A DNA stretch of 64,000 nucleotides from Parolsenella catena (GTDB taxonomy: Bacteria > Actinomycetota > Coriobacteriia > Coriobacteriales > Atopobiaceae), in NCBI RefSeq assembly GCF_003966955.1, contig NZ_AP019367.1, positions 1,364,001 through 1,428,000 of the forward strand, in the 5' to 3' direction. The translations under genes were made by a program, and so were the position numbers. This document shows, in pieces, positions 49,700 through 59,298 of this stretch. The notes beneath the pieces were generated by a model. It worked only from the letters and a program-made list of their open reading frames with translations. It made no database searches and was not told the origin of the DNA. The stretch's first letter is position 1. Every line of letters begins with the position of its first letter.

Positions 49700-49775
49700 T
49701 GGTGGCGGGGAAGGGAATCGAACCCCTGACACGGGGATTTTCAGTCCCCTGCTCTACCAACTGAGCTACCCAGCC
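49700..49775 (-). tRNA. tRNA-Phe (GAA)
   Basis: 76 bases with encoded CCA. D-loop AGCTCAGTTGGTAGAGC, anticodon loop CTGAAAA with GAA, and T-loop TTCGATT. The acceptor stem GGCTGGG/CCCCGCC has one U-C mismatch at the fourth pair, where a G would be expected on the 3' side. Confidence 0.93.
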
Positions 49776-49909
49776 GAAATGTGCACCCGCCTTGCGGGCT
49801 TGATTACTATATCAAACCGCAAACGCCGGTCAAGCAAGAAATTTGCCTTTTCTCGAAAAAATGTTGGCACCAATCTTTGATATAGGCATCTAGCCGCAAC
49901 GTTTCCAGG

Positions 49910-50197
49910 TTATGCCGCCTCCAAGCCAAGCAGCTGGTCCATGACCTCCGCGAAGGCCACATGCGGGTTGACGCAGTAGCAGCACGCAAGGCTCAGCCAC
50001 TCGTCGACGTGGCCCGTCTCGTCACACGCAAAGGCCATGCACTCCGGAAGCTCGTGATCGGGTGCGCATGAGAGCCACGAGAGGTAGTAGAACGCCCCGG
50101 AGATGAGCACCACCCAGGTCCTGTGAATGATGGGCAGGCCCGTCTTTGGATGCGTCTCGCGAGACGTCTTGTCCGAGAGCACGGTATAGGAGATCAC
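49910..50197 (-). CDS. Hypothetical protein at the end of the Tad operon
   Basis: 95 residues. Contains KTGLPIIHRTWVVLISGAFY and a Cys-rich middle (CAPDHELPECMAFACDE, ACCYC). No family recognised. Its start overlaps the FHA gene stop by 4 bases, so it belongs to the same transcript. No signal peptide. Confidence 0.6.
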   Translation of the reverse strand: MISYTVLSDKTSRETHPKTGLPIIHRTWVVLISGAFYYLSWLSCAPDHELPECMAFACDETGHVDEWLSLACCYCVNPHVAFAEVMDQLLGLEAA

Positions 50198-50832
50198 GGC
50201 TCTTCGCCTCCCCTCTCACCCGCGCACACCGGGCATATCGAGAGTCCGGCGCCACGCACCTCGAGCCTGTCGCCCATGCGCAGGGAGCACGGACCCGCCA
50301 GGGCCCATCCGTTGAGCAGTGCCGGGTTTGACGCGCCCAGGTCACGCGCAACCATCGCCCCCTGCTCCATGCGAACCTCAAGATGACGGGGCGATACGGA
50401 CGCGCACGTGACCACGACGTCGCTGCCAGGATCCCTCCCAATCGAGAGGCCGCCCTCCGGAACGCGCATGCACATGGAGACCCGCCCCATGACAAGACGC
50501 ACGTGGGTGGGCGGCACGAGGCGAGCCACGGGCTCGAGAAGCTCGTCTTTCTCGCGCAAGGTGGGCTCTCCCCCTGTGGGCGCCGTCCCAACCGCCTCAA
50601 GGGCGCGACCGCTCTCCGGCGGCACCAAGCCGGGCGTTGGCCCCTCCACAAGATCCGGCTCATCAAGCGCCTGCAGCAACTCGGACATCACCCCGCCGTC
50701 ACCCACATCGACAGGGCGCTCATGCTCTGTCGCAAAGTCATACAGGCACCCGTAGCACACGTCCATGTCGGCAAACAGCTTGGCGCCGCACCTCGGACAC
50801 GTCTTGAGCCCTCCTGCCTCCTCGCCGCTCAT
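50194..50832 (-). CDS. Zinc-ribbon and FHA domain protein
   Basis: 212 residues from the ATG at 50832, preceded by GGAGG at 6 bases. N-terminal zinc ribbon (CPRCGAKLF and CYGC, about residues 10-30), a flexible acidic linker, then an FHA domain (about 115-200) with GLSIGRDPGSDVVV, SVSPRHLEV and LGASNPALLNG. FHA domains bind phosphothreonine, so it may sense a Ser/Thr kinase and control pilus assembly. CPVC near the end may add a metal site. Confidence 0.85.
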   Translation of the reverse strand: MSGEEAGGLKTCPRCGAKLFADMDVCYGCLYDFATEHERPVDVGDGGVMSELLQALDEPDLVEGPTPGLVPPESGRALEAVGTAPTGGEPTLREKDELLEPVARLVPPTHVRLVMGRVSMCMRVPEGGLSIGRDPGSDVVVTCASVSPRHLEVRMEQGAMVARDLGASNPALLNGWALAGPCSLRMGDRLEVRGAGLSICPVCAGERGGEEP

Positions 50833-50845
50833 ACTCGTCCTCCGC

Positions 50846-51265
50846 TCATTCGTCTTGCCCATCTCGCGCTCCCATCACGTGCCACATGTTCCTTAGCTCA
50901 ACCCGGTCACCCACCACCGGCCACGGCTCCCCGCAGGACGGCCGCTCAAGCGCATGACGCGCGCCGGCACATCTCACGACCCTCCCCGCAGGTAGCTCGC
51001 GCCACGAGCCAAGCACGAGGCCACCCTCGTCCACGAGAACAACGTCCAGCTGATAGCGCATGCCAAGCGTGTGAACGGATGGGCAGCCGACGAGAAGCAG
51101 GGGAACGGCCCGCTCGTCGTCACGGCTCGTCCCAAGCAGGCCGCGAAGCCTCCCCCAGAAGCCCGTGACGACAAGTGCCCGCATGCCCCAGCGACCAAGG
51201 CCGGCATCCGCATCGAACTCGATCCTTGCCCATCGCTCACAGCCGCCTCCACCCACTCTTCTCAC
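50846..51265 (-). CDS. DUF192 family protein
   Basis: 139 residues if translation starts at the GTG (51265) that overlaps the TadE-like stop (TCGTGAGA); an ATG at 51184 would give a shorter form. RLRGLLG, VGCPSVHTLGMRYQLDVVLVD and a following Cys match the DUF192 (COG1430) beta fold. DUF192 genes are known next to Tad loci, but their role is unclear. No signal peptide. Confidence 0.8.
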   Translation of the reverse strand: MRRVGGGGCERWARIEFDADAGLGRWGMRALVVTGFWGRLRGLLGTSRDDERAVPLLLVGCPSVHTLGMRYQLDVVLVDEGGLVLGSWRELPAGRVVRCAGARHALERPSCGEPWPVVGDRVELRNMWHVMGARDGQDE

Positions 51266-51726
51266 GAGACCACCGCCGCTCGAAACCTATCCACCACAAA
51301 GCTCCTCTCATGCCGGACAATGACGGGCAGCTCGAACCCCACACCCGCGATCTGCACGGACGAGGGCCATGGCCTGTAGCCAAGCTCGCAGACGAAACGC
51401 GTTGTTCCGGCGGCAAGGTCGATGCGTGCCTCCGAGCCGTTGCCCGAGACGGGCTCGGCCCTCACCGCCACCTCACAGGGCATCTCTCCCATCGCCTGCT
51501 CTATGGCCGACTTAACCTCGGCAACGCCCGCAAGCTCGCTCGACACGCCCGACGCGGACACGCCATGGAGAACGACTGCGTCAGGCGCCACCCTGTCGAA
51601 GCGCGAGACGAGTTCCGCAAACTGCAGGACGTTCGCGACGACGAGCGCCACGGCAACGATCACCGGAACGAGCACGGCAAGCTCAACGGCCATCTGGCCC
51701 GCATCCTCGCGCACAGACCCGCTCAT
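51262..51726 (-). CDS. TadE-like pseudopilin
   Basis: 154 residues. The TadE motif GQMAVELAVLVPVIVAVALV marks the processing and membrane segment (about 10-35), followed by an extracytoplasmic beta-rich part. Likely a minor pilin of the Tad machine. Overlaps both neighbours by 4 bases. Confidence 0.82.
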   Translation of the reverse strand: MSGSVREDAGQMAVELAVLVPVIVAVALVVANVLQFAELVSRFDRVAPDAVVLHGVSASGVSSELAGVAEVKSAIEQAMGEMPCEVAVRAEPVSGNGSEARIDLAAGTTRFVCELGYRPWPSSVQIAGVGFELPVIVRHERSFVVDRFRAAVVS

Positions 51727-53783
51727 GCGGCACCCAGCAGCTGGCCCACATCGATCGTGAGCGGCACCGCAAGGTCCGTGCCGGGAATGGGAATCTCCGC
51801 AATCGTTACCTCGCCCTCCCCGAGCTCGTTGGCGACCTCCTGCCCCAACGCCCGCGCGAGCGTGGAGGGATCTGCGGAGTCCGGCAGTTTTCCCACAAGC
51901 TCTCGCGCCGTCGAGACATGGTCGTAGCCCGCCTTGTCGAGCACGTTTTGGCTGTTCGTGACGACGGGCTTTCGAAGCCTCAGGTCGGCCGGCTCGAGGC
52001 CAGCATCACGGATGGACTGTTTGAGCTTGTCGCGCAGCCAGGACCCAACCGTGGTTCCGAACACCCCATCGATGCCATCGAGCACACGCCCCGCCGCCTC
52101 ATCGAGGTTTCCCATCGCCGCCCCGTAGCCCTCGAGCAGGCGAGACCACAGGGCGCCGACAGATCCCAAGACTCCCGCGTCACCCTCGAACAGCTCGTCA
52201 GAAAGCGCCTCGAAGGAGCGCACCAGCACGTCATTGCCCTCGGTGTCGCCGTCTGGCGCCAGAGTCGCCGCCGAGACCGCGGCACCGGCAGGCACCGTCG
52301 ACTCCTCGAGAAAGGCGCTCGTGATCTGGGAGGGCACCGCCTCGCTGCCACGCGTGACCACGGCGACGCATCCCCAGGCACCTGGGGGACAGAGCTTGGG
52401 GCGTGGGACGGCCAGGGCCTGCATGGCCCTGTCGAAGGCGCTCGCGCCCTCGTCGGCAAGCCCTCTCATCTGCTCCTGCGCCTCGGCAAGGTCTTCCCGG
52501 GCAGCCTCGTACCTCTCGGACTCGTCCACGATGGTCTTCCAGTAGTGCTCGAAGCCGTTGTCGATGCTCGTCGAGGCGGCCGCGACCGAGCCCATCGCAG
52601 ACGAGTCCATGCGGCAGACCCCACAGCGCCGCACGGAGCCGGCGTCGAGCTGGGACAGGGAGACGTGGCCGGCGGAGGCTCCCCTCGCGCCCGCGCAGTC
52701 CGCCGTTGAGTGGAGCGTGGGGCCCGCCTGCTCGTTCGTGGACGGCCAGCACGCTTCCGTGTACAGCGTCGTCTGCCGCATCTGCTCAGTGTTCGCCGGC
52801 AGGCTTGGCAGCTCAATCTCGACCCTCCCGTCCCCAAGCTCCTCGTAGCGCCCCCGCCGAGTCTGGCCGAGCGCGTACTCGTAGAAGGCGCGGCGCACGG
52901 CCGAGTTGGTGAGTTCCTCGGCAGACGGGGAGAGGGGAGCCTCGGCCAAGAGGCGAGCGGCATAGTAGGAGCGGGCCCGCACGAGCGCGGCGCCAAACGT
53001 CCAGTCCTCGAACGCGTAGCTTGGGTTCTGAGACGCGTCGAGACCGGCCAGAACGTCCGCACGCTCGCGAAGGCACCTTGGCTGTGCCACGCAGTCCGCA
53101 CGCCATGCGGCACGCTTTGCCTCGTTAGCCCGCGCGTCAGCCTCCCTCGCCCGCTCGGAGGCCTGCTGGAGCTCGGCCGCCTTTGCCGCGGCCTCGCTCG
53201 CGTCCACCTCGGCGTCGAGACCGGAGAAGTCTGACTGGGACTGGGTTGGGAACGGAATGGCCACGCCCGTGTACCCGGCGGACCCTTCCTCGTTTGCCTG
53301 GGCGACAGCCGCAGAGCGGCATGCGATGGCAAGCGGCAGCGTTGCCTCGAGCGCCTTGAGGCCCTTGGCGGCAGACCTCGCGAACCCGCCCCGGGCGTCG
53401 AGCACCTTCCCCGCAGCCTCCACGGTGCTCGCGCCCACCGCCGCCATGCCGGGAATCGCGGACACCACGAGCCCGGCCCCGAGCGTCACCATGCCCGCAA
53501 GGCCAAGCGTGAGCACGCACGAGTCGAGGACTGTGGCGACGGTGGCGTACGAGGCAACGACGTTTGTGCCCGCAAGCGCCGTGGAGTCTGCCACCGCCTG
53601 CACGTCTGCCGACCTGTTCTGAAGCCAGGCGACGGACACGAGCGAGCAGGTGAGCGAGAGGCTCACGAGAAGGGCCAACGCCACGGCAACGGACGTGTAG
53701 CCGCCGTCCTCCCCTATGAAGACGTCAAGGCCGCCGGACGGCAGGGTACGCCGCCTATCCCCACATGGACACCCAGTCCGCAT
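51723..53783 (-). CDS. TadG-like secreted/membrane component
   Basis: 686 residues from an ATG inside the upstream TadE gene, giving a 29-base overlap. A membrane segment follows GYTSVAVALALLVSLSLTCS, then ADVQAVADSTALAGTN, the TadG/TadE-like Flp-pilus motif. The rest is Ala-rich coiled-coil-like sequence (about 190-240 and 430-455) with several Cys. Probably a large minor pilin or scaffold. Ala/Glu-rich low complexity limits a finer call. Confidence 0.75.
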   Translation of the reverse strand: MRTGCPCGDRRRTLPSGGLDVFIGEDGGYTSVAVALALLVSLSLTCSLVSVAWLQNRSADVQAVADSTALAGTNVVASYATVATVLDSCVLTLGLAGMVTLGAGLVVSAIPGMAAVGASTVEAAGKVLDARGGFARSAAKGLKALEATLPLAIACRSAAVAQANEEGSAGYTGVAIPFPTQSQSDFSGLDAEVDASEAAAKAAELQQASERAREADARANEAKRAAWRADCVAQPRCLRERADVLAGLDASQNPSYAFEDWTFGAALVRARSYYAARLLAEAPLSPSAEELTNSAVRRAFYEYALGQTRRGRYEELGDGRVEIELPSLPANTEQMRQTTLYTEACWPSTNEQAGPTLHSTADCAGARGASAGHVSLSQLDAGSVRRCGVCRMDSSAMGSVAAASTSIDNGFEHYWKTIVDESERYEAAREDLAEAQEQMRGLADEGASAFDRAMQALAVPRPKLCPPGAWGCVAVVTRGSEAVPSQITSAFLEESTVPAGAAVSAATLAPDGDTEGNDVLVRSFEALSDELFEGDAGVLGSVGALWSRLLEGYGAAMGNLDEAAGRVLDGIDGVFGTTVGSWLRDKLKQSIRDAGLEPADLRLRKPVVTNSQNVLDKAGYDHVSTARELVGKLPDSADPSTLARALGQEVANELGEGEVTIAEIPIPGTDLAVPLTIDVGQLLGAA

Positions 53784-54282
53784 AGCTTCCCTCCAACCAC
53801 TCCGGCCTTGCCCTCTCCGTCACGCGAACCCTCACCACGACCAGCTCGCCGTCCGCCTCGCCAAGCGCCGCAGCCAGCACGCCCACGAGCGGCAGCGGCC
53901 TCAGGCGTCCCGTGACCTCGACGCTCACCTGCTCGCAGGAAGCGTCCCCCTCGCACGAGACCTCCCAACCATCCGTGCCACCCACGTGAAATGCCTCCGC
54001 ATTGGGAACGGCGCCCAGGCGCCTCCTCACGTAGGAGACGCACGCCTCCTCAGTTGCCGCACCCTGCTTCTCGCGCGTGGCTAGCACGCGCAGCCCCTCG
54101 GACGCCGCCTGCTGCATGACGGCGCGCGTGTAGAGCAGAAACGCCGGCTGGAGCAGCAGGGCGAGCAGCAGCATGATCGTGGGCAGAAACAGCGCCGCCT
54201 CTACGCTCGCCTGCCCCGTCTGCTCAAAACAGCACGAGGTCGCGAATGCCGTCGACCGCGCCGGCACCCTCGATTGCATGTG
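53755..54282 (-). CDS. TadE-like minor pilin
   Basis: About 175 residues if starting at the ATG 54282, which overlaps the small pilin gene by 59 bases; a GTG at 54270 is possible. GQASVEAALFLPTIMLLLAL is a clear TadE motif, with the Glu five positions after the Gly processing site. A soluble domain with CEGDASCEQ follows. Confidence 0.8.
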   Translation of the reverse strand, partial: HMQSRVPARSTAFATSCCFEQTGQASVEAALFLPTIMLLLALLLQPAFLLYTRAVMQQAASEGLRVLATREKQGAATEEACVSYVRRRLGAVPNAEAFHVGGTDGWEVSCEGDASCEQVSVEVTGRLRPLPLVGVLAAALGEADGELVVVRVRVTERARPEWLEGSYADWVSMWG

Positions 54283-54454
54283 ACGCCGCCCGCTCCGACG
54301 CGCGCTGCAGCCCGCCTTGCCCCACGACGCTCCACACGAGGCCAAGGGCGAGCACGAGCGCGAGAAACGCCCCCAGCACCAGCGCGTACTCCACGCTTGA
54401 CTGGCCCGCCTCGTCCACGGCCAGGCAGCTAGGGCGCCTCTTGCCCTCCCGCAT
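54224..54454 (-). CDS. Small pilin-like protein
   Basis: 76 residues, single hydrophobic helix after GQSSVEYALVLGAFLALVLA, with the Gly/Glu pattern of Flp and TadE prepilins. Probably a minor pilin. It overlaps genes at both ends. Confidence 0.75.
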   Translation of the reverse strand: MREGKRRPSCLAVDEAGQSSVEYALVLGAFLALVLALGLVWSVVGQGGLQRASERAASHAIEGAGAVDGIRDLVLF

Positions 54455-54950
54455 AGGAATCCCTCCATTCGGACACCTCCATCCGCAGCGTCTTCACGCG
54501 CGTCCGCCCGTCCGAGAGCCCGTCCGAGAGCAAGCACACGTCAACCCAACCCGGTCCCATGACGACGCAGCCCCAGACCCGCCCGACGAGGTCGAGCCAA
54601 CCGCTCCTCGCGAGGAGCGTCCCCGGCTCGGCCCCATACTCCGCAAGCAGTGCGGCTGCCGCGTCCGGAAGGTCCTTGTCAACGACCCGCTCCGAGAGCG
54701 TCCCCTCCTCGGGCGTCAGGCCAGCCTCAAGATCGGATGGCAGGGCCAGCTCGCACTCGTCGTCCCACGATGACGCGTCCTGACCGCTTCCCGAGCCCTC
54801 GCCCGCAGAGGGGCACCCGTTCACGCGCGAGGCACCTGCCCCGACGAGAGCGCCCTTTCCCACGAACCCCGCGAGCATCGCCGCCAGCGCCAACGCGCAC
54901 GCACCGATAAGTACGGTCCGCACCCGTCCCCTACAGCGAGTTGATGCCAT
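54429..54950 (-). CDS. Hypothetical membrane-anchored Tad-locus protein
   Basis: 173 residues from the ATG at 54950, overlapping the pilin stop; a GTG at 54923 is an alternative. One membrane helix (about 12-32) and an extracytoplasmic acidic part with GEGSGSGQD, CELALPSDLEAGLTPEEG and GWVDVCLLSDG. No family recognised; position implies a role in the pilus. Confidence 0.65.
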   Translation of the reverse strand: MASTRCRGRVRTVLIGACALALAAMLAGFVGKGALVGAGASRVNGCPSAGEGSGSGQDASSWDDECELALPSDLEAGLTPEEGTLSERVVDKDLPDAAAALLAEYGAEPGTLLARSGWLDLVGRVWGCVVMGPGWVDVCLLSDGLSDGRTRVKTLRMEVSEWRDSYAGGQEAP

Positions 54951-55152
54951 CGGTGATCGAAGTCCAAAGCTCCTGGAGCCTGTCTCTGAACGCCACGACC
55001 GCAACGATCGCCATGAGCACGAGAACGCCCACGAGAATCGCGTACTCCGTCGTCCCCTGGCCGCTCTCCTCCGCGAGGGCCCCGCGAGTCCTCCTGCTCG
55101 CAAGGCACAGCCGAGCCATCACGCGCCGCCTCGCCAAAGCCAAAACGTTCAT
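54931..55152 (-). CDS. flp: Flp-type major pilin
   Basis: 73 residues from the ATG at 55152 after GGGAGAGGTC. A basic leader precedes ESGQGTTEYAILVGVLVLMA, with the Gly cleavage site and Glu at +5 as in Flp prepilins, then a short C-terminus. The upstream ATG at 55191 would lack a ribosome site. No prepilin peptidase gene is in the window. Confidence 0.88.
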   Translation of the reverse strand: MNVLALARRRVMARLCLASRRTRGALAEESGQGTTEYAILVGVLVLMAIVAVVAFRDRLQELWTSITDGINSL

Positions 55153-55197
55153 GACCTCTCCCTTCTCAACGGGGCAACGCGCCCCGGCCAACCGTCC

Positions 55198-55803
55198 TCA
55201 CCCACCGAGCGCCGCGCACAGCAAGGGCCCCAGAATCGCAAGCAGCATCGCCGGCACGACCAGCGTCCCAAGCGGAACGAGCATCCTCACCGGGACCTCC
55301 TCGATGCGCTGCTCCACGCTCACGCGCTGTTCCTCTCTGATGGCGTCCGCCTGGCGCTCGAGCGTCTGTGCGAGCGGCGCCCCGAAGGAGAGCGCCTCGC
55401 TCACCGAGGCGCAGAAGCGCACGAGGGACGGTGCGCTGACGCGAGCGGCCAGGCCCTCGAGAGCCTCTCGCCTCCCCTCAAGGCCCATTTGCCAGCCACG
55501 CATGGTCGCAAGGAGCCTCTGGGCAAGCTCGTCATCGCTACCTGAGCAATACAGCTCGAGCGACGCATCAAACGAAAGACCCGCGGACAGGCCCAGCGCC
55601 AGGATGTCGAGCATCTCGGGCATCTGGCGCTCGCACGCGGCCACGGCGCATGCACCCGCCTCCCGCTCGCGGGCGCGCCTCAGCGCCGGTATCCCCTTCA
55701 GGCGCGCCACCACCTCGCGGGTTCCTCCAGCCCCGTCGTCCCGTCCAGCCGCTAGCACGTAGGACCCAACCGCCGCCATCGCGCCGCACGCAAGCCACCA
55801 CAT
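55198..55803 (-). CDS. tadC: TadC-like inner-membrane platform protein
   Basis: 201 residues from an ATG sharing one base with the tadB stop. T2SSF-type domain: PEMLDILALGLSAGLSFDAS and SFGAPLAQTLERQADAIREE, then a C-terminal hydrophobic segment. Works with TadB and TadA to extrude pilins. Confidence 0.88.
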   Translation of the reverse strand: MWWLACGAMAAVGSYVLAAGRDDGAGGTREVVARLKGIPALRRAREREAGACAVAACERQMPEMLDILALGLSAGLSFDASLELYCSGSDDELAQRLLATMRGWQMGLEGRREALEGLAARVSAPSLVRFCASVSEALSFGAPLAQTLERQADAIREEQRVSVEQRIEEVPVRMLVPLGTLVVPAMLLAILGPLLCAALGG

Positions 55804-56735
55804 CACAGCACCGACCTCATGAGTCGCCTGATGATCGAGAGCGCCACGACGTCGAGAAGCGCCGCCACGAGCACGCAGCCAAGTCCCATCGGCGTGGCCA
55901 CGCCCGCACGATAGTCTGGGGACACGAGCACGAGCGCCGCCACGAGCAGCACCGGCAACGCGCTCACGATGCGCGTTGACAGCCTGACCTGAGCCGTCTT
56001 TGCCGTAAGCTCGCGCTCGAGCTCAAAGCGTCTCTCGGCCAGACGTGCGGACCTCAGGAACAGCCCCTGGAGCGGAGCGCCCGTCCTCGCCGACACGCTC
56101 AACGCGCAGACCATGAGCTCCACACCGGGTGCGTCCGTCACCTTCGCCACGCGCCCGACTGCCTCCGTTGCGCCGGTCCCGCACGAGACCATGAGCGAGG
56201 CACGGGCAAACTCCCGGTTGAGCGGGCCGTCCCCCAATGACCCAACGTACGAGATGGCCTGGGTGAGCGTCCTGCCGGCGCCGAGCGCACCAGCCAGGGA
56301 GCGGAACACGTCCGGAACCTGGCGCGCGAGCTCGCGGCGCCTGGCCGCCTCGCGGGCAGAGCACCACGCAAGCGATGCCACGGCACCTGCGGCCACGCCG
56401 GCCACGAGCCCGGTCACCGAGAGCGCCACGAGCGCGCCGGTGCAGCCACAGGCCACGAGCCAAAGCGCCACGAGCGCCGAGGCGAGCTCGCGGTCGACCC
56501 CCAGCGGCGCGAGCCTCGCACTCCTCGCAAGCTCTTCGGCCACGCGGCGGCAGTAGGGCGTCTCGCCAAACGCCACCACGGGAGGAGCAGCGCAGACAAC
56601 GCGCAGACGCCCAAGGGAGTCGCGAACACGCGGATCGCCCCCAGATTTGGAAGCCGCGCGCCCACCTTGCGCCGTGAGCACCCAGGCGCCAAGGCCCAGG
56701 CAAAGCCCCGACCCTAGGCACAGGAGCGTCATCAT
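55803..56735 (-). CDS. tadB: TadB-like inner-membrane platform protein
   Basis: 310 residues. N-terminal helix, paired helices near 85-125, T2SSF domain with [20 protein letters not shown] and two C-terminal helices. Starts in a 4-base ATGA overlap with tadA. Partner of TadC. Confidence 0.9.
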   Translation of the reverse strand: MMTLLCLGSGLCLGLGAWVLTAQGGRAASKSGGDPRVRDSLGRLRVVCAAPPVVAFGETPYCRRVAEELARSARLAPLGVDRELASALVALWLVACGCTGALVALSVTGLVAGVAAGAVASLAWCSAREAARRRELARQVPDVFRSLAGALGAGRTLTQAISYVGSLGDGPLNREFARASLMVSCGTGATEAVGRVAKVTDAPGVELMVCALSVSARTGAPLQGLFLRSARLAERRFELERELTAKTAQVRLSTRIVSALPVLLVAALVLVSPDYRAGVATPMGLGCVLVAALLDVVALSIIRRLMRSVL

Positions 56736-58042
56736 GCCTCCACCTCCCCCTCATCCAGCAGACCGTCTCTCACGGAGCGACCCAGAAACGCCGGCTCACG
56801 AACGAGCCGCCACTCGCGGGCACCGGCATCGAACGACACGACCTCGCCGAGCTCGACCCCGCCCTCCGCGGAGCAGCAGACCTCGCTCATCGAGGAGACG
56901 ACGCGCGTGCCGTCGGGCATGCGCCGCGACATGACGATGAGGTCGAGAGCCGTGGCCACCTGCTCCTCGATGAGCGAGGCGGGCAGGTCCATCCCAAAGC
57001 GCGCCATGAGGACGAGCCTGGGGACGGCCTCGACGGGCGTGCCCGCATGCAGCGTCGTGAGCGAGCCGTCGTGGCCCGTGTTCATGGCCTGGAGCATGTC
57101 GATGCACTCCTCTCCCCTCACCTCGCCCACGACGATTCGGTCTGGTCTCATGCGCAGCGCGTTGGTCACGAGCATGCGAATCGTCACGGCGCCCGTTCCC
57201 TCGATGGAGGCGTCACGGGCCTCGAGTCTCACCACATGAAGTCCCTCCTCGAAGTGCAGCTCGGCGGAGTCCTCGATCGTCACGATGCGCTCGTCCTGGG
57301 GAATCTCCGCGGACAGGGCGTTGAGCAGCGTCGTCTTGCCCGAGCCGGTGCCGCCCGCCACCGCGATGTCCTGCCTGAGCCTCACGGCCCACGAGAGCAG
57401 CCGGGAGAACCACGTGGGCAGAGACCCGAGTCCCACGAGGCTCTCGAGCGTCCTTATCTGGCCCGAGAACTTGCGGATGGTTACCGCCGGCCCATCCATG
57501 GCAACCGGCGCGATGACCGCGTTCACGCGGTATCCGTTAGACAGGCGCGCGTTCACGATGGGACTCGCGTCGTCCAGTCTGCGGCCGAGCGGCGCCAGGA
57601 TGCGGTCCATGACGAGCATGACCTGCTCGGGAGAGTCGAACGTCGTCCTGGCGGGAAGGATGCGGCCATCGCGCTCGTAGTAGACCGAGGCACATCCGTT
57701 CACCATGACCTCGGAGATCGTGGGGTCGTCGAGCAGGGGCTGAAGCGGACCTAGGCCCACCACCTCGTCGATGACCTGCCGCACGAGTCCGTCCCTCTCG
57801 TCAGCGTCCAGCTCCGAGAAGCCGTCCTCGTTGAGGACGGCACGGCACGCCACGGCAAGCTCCTCGCGCACGAGCTCAGACGCCCCGTCCCCCACGAGGG
57901 CCGCGACCTCGCTCAAGCCCAGACGCTCGACAAGACCGCGCTTGAGACGGTCCCTGAGCTCGCGCCGGCGCTGGCGCACGTCCTCGTGCCCGTCACCGCC
58001 CTGCGCTATGCCGAGCTCGCGGACGCGCTCGAGCACGCCCAT
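56732..58042 (-). CDS. tadA: TadA/CpaF ATPase
   Basis: 436 residues from the ATG at 58042 (GGGAGG upstream). Secretion ATPase: Walker [17 protein letters not shown], Asp box [11 protein letters not shown], Walker [15 protein letters not shown] and the His box [12 protein letters not shown]. Energises pilin assembly. The ORF extends upstream only as a GC artefact overlapping tadZ. Confidence 0.95.
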   Translation of the reverse strand: MGVLERVRELGIAQGGDGHEDVRQRRRELRDRLKRGLVERLGLSEVAALVGDGASELVREELAVACRAVLNEDGFSELDADERDGLVRQVIDEVVGLGPLQPLLDDPTISEVMVNGCASVYYERDGRILPARTTFDSPEQVMLVMDRILAPLGRRLDDASPIVNARLSNGYRVNAVIAPVAMDGPAVTIRKFSGQIRTLESLVGLGSLPTWFSRLLSWAVRLRQDIAVAGGTGSGKTTLLNALSAEIPQDERIVTIEDSAELHFEEGLHVVRLEARDASIEGTGAVTIRMLVTNALRMRPDRIVVGEVRGEECIDMLQAMNTGHDGSLTTLHAGTPVEAVPRLVLMARFGMDLPASLIEEQVATALDLIVMSRRMPDGTRVVSSMSEVCCSAEGGVELGEVVSFDAGAREWRLVREPAFLGRSVRDGLLDEGEVEA

Positions 58043-58044
58043 GG

Positions 58045-59298
58045 CTAGCTCGCCTCCCGCGCAAAGCCAAAGAGCCTGCGACGGCGCTGGCCACCCCCGA
58101 GGGCCGCTCGGGCCGCCTCGCACTCGGGAAGGGTCCCGAGCTCCTTCAGCAGGCCCGCAAGACCGCAGGTGGCGCCAAGCGCCGCGGGGTTGTCGGACTG
58201 AGAGAGCCGCCCGCACTCGCCCGCGGACGCCAGCTCGACAAGGTCGAGCCCGCCATCGAGCACGCGCAGCTCCCTGGCGCACTCGAGTCCCACGGCGGCG
58301 CGCGCCACGAACGACTCGTCACGCTTGCGCGGGTCGCACCCGTTCATGAGCCGGACGATGCGCGTGCGGGCCACGCCCAGCCTCACGGCGAGGCTTCCGC
58401 AGCGGGCAAGCGCCGGTATGGCACCGGGCCGCTCGTCGGAGACGATGACCAGGCGGTCTGCCATCTGGGCGGCACAGGCCACCGCATCGCCCCAGTTGCT
58501 CGAGGTGTCTACGATCACGAGGTCGTGCGAGTGGGTCAGGCGGGCGATGACGTCCCCAACGATCGGCTGCACCGCCTCGGCGTATTCGGGGGCCCGGCAG
58601 GGTCCCCACACCGCCAGGCGCTCCGCCACTCTCACCCCCGAGCGCTCGAGCTCCTCGTCGCTGGTCACGCCGTCAGCCAGGGTCGCGAGGTCACCGGGGC
58701 GCTCCGCGCCGCACAGGCTCGCGAGGTTCCCGAACGCGAGGTCGAGGTCGAGCAGGGCCACGTCAAGGCCCCATCCAGCGGCGGCGCCGCCAAAAAGCGC
58801 AGACAGCGTGCTCTTGCCAACGCCACCCCTGCCCGAGACGAGCACGATGACGGGCACGTTCGCCCGCCGTTGCACGGTCTCGCCGCAGACGGCTCCCCCT
58901 TCCCTCGCCGCCAGCCCAGACGAGGACGCACGGCCATCCCCTCGCGCCCAGGTTCCTTCGTCGTCAGAGCAGGCGGCGAGGTCGGCATGGGTGAGCACCC
59001 GCGTGACGCCCGCGCGTCTGGCACGCGACCGCATGGACCCAGACGTCTGCTCGAGCGCGAGCATCACCTCGGCTGCGTTGCCGTCACCCGCGACGGCCGC
59101 GGCGACGTTGACGGGATCGGGACCCCCGGCCCCCTCGCCGACGATGACGCACGACCCCGCCAGGTCCCGGCGCAGCCGTGCCCTGAGCTGGCAGGGGTTG
59201 GGCACGATGACCACGCTCGCAGACGCATCACAGGCGCGGACGTAGTTGCCAATCCCCTCGCCCTCGCGAGGGCCGGCACAGATCACCCACGTTGCCAT
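58045..59298 (-). CDS. tadZ: TadZ/CpaE-like ATPase
   Basis: 417 residues. N-terminal receiver-like part without clear phospho-Asp, an Ala/Arg-rich linker, then a MinD/ParA fold: deviant Walker A LVSGRGGVGKSTLSALFGG, ALLDLDLAFGNLA and VIVDTSSNWGD. Places the Tad machine at the membrane. Its ATG shares a base with the cpaB stop (TGATGG). Confidence 0.9.
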   Translation of the reverse strand: MATWVICAGPREGEGIGNYVRACDASASVVIVPNPCQLRARLRRDLAGSCVIVGEGAGGPDPVNVAAAVAGDGNAAEVMLALEQTSGSMRSRARRAGVTRVLTHADLAACSDDEGTWARGDGRASSSGLAAREGGAVCGETVQRRANVPVIVLVSGRGGVGKSTLSALFGGAAAGWGLDVALLDLDLAFGNLASLCGAERPGDLATLADGVTSDEELERSGVRVAERLAVWGPCRAPEYAEAVQPIVGDVIARLTHSHDLVIVDTSSNWGDAVACAAQMADRLVIVSDERPGAIPALARCGSLAVRLGVARTRIVRLMNGCDPRKRDESFVARAAVGLECARELRVLDGGLDLVELASAGECGRLSQSDNPAALGATCGLAGLLKELGTLPECEAARAALGGGQRRRRLFGFAREAS

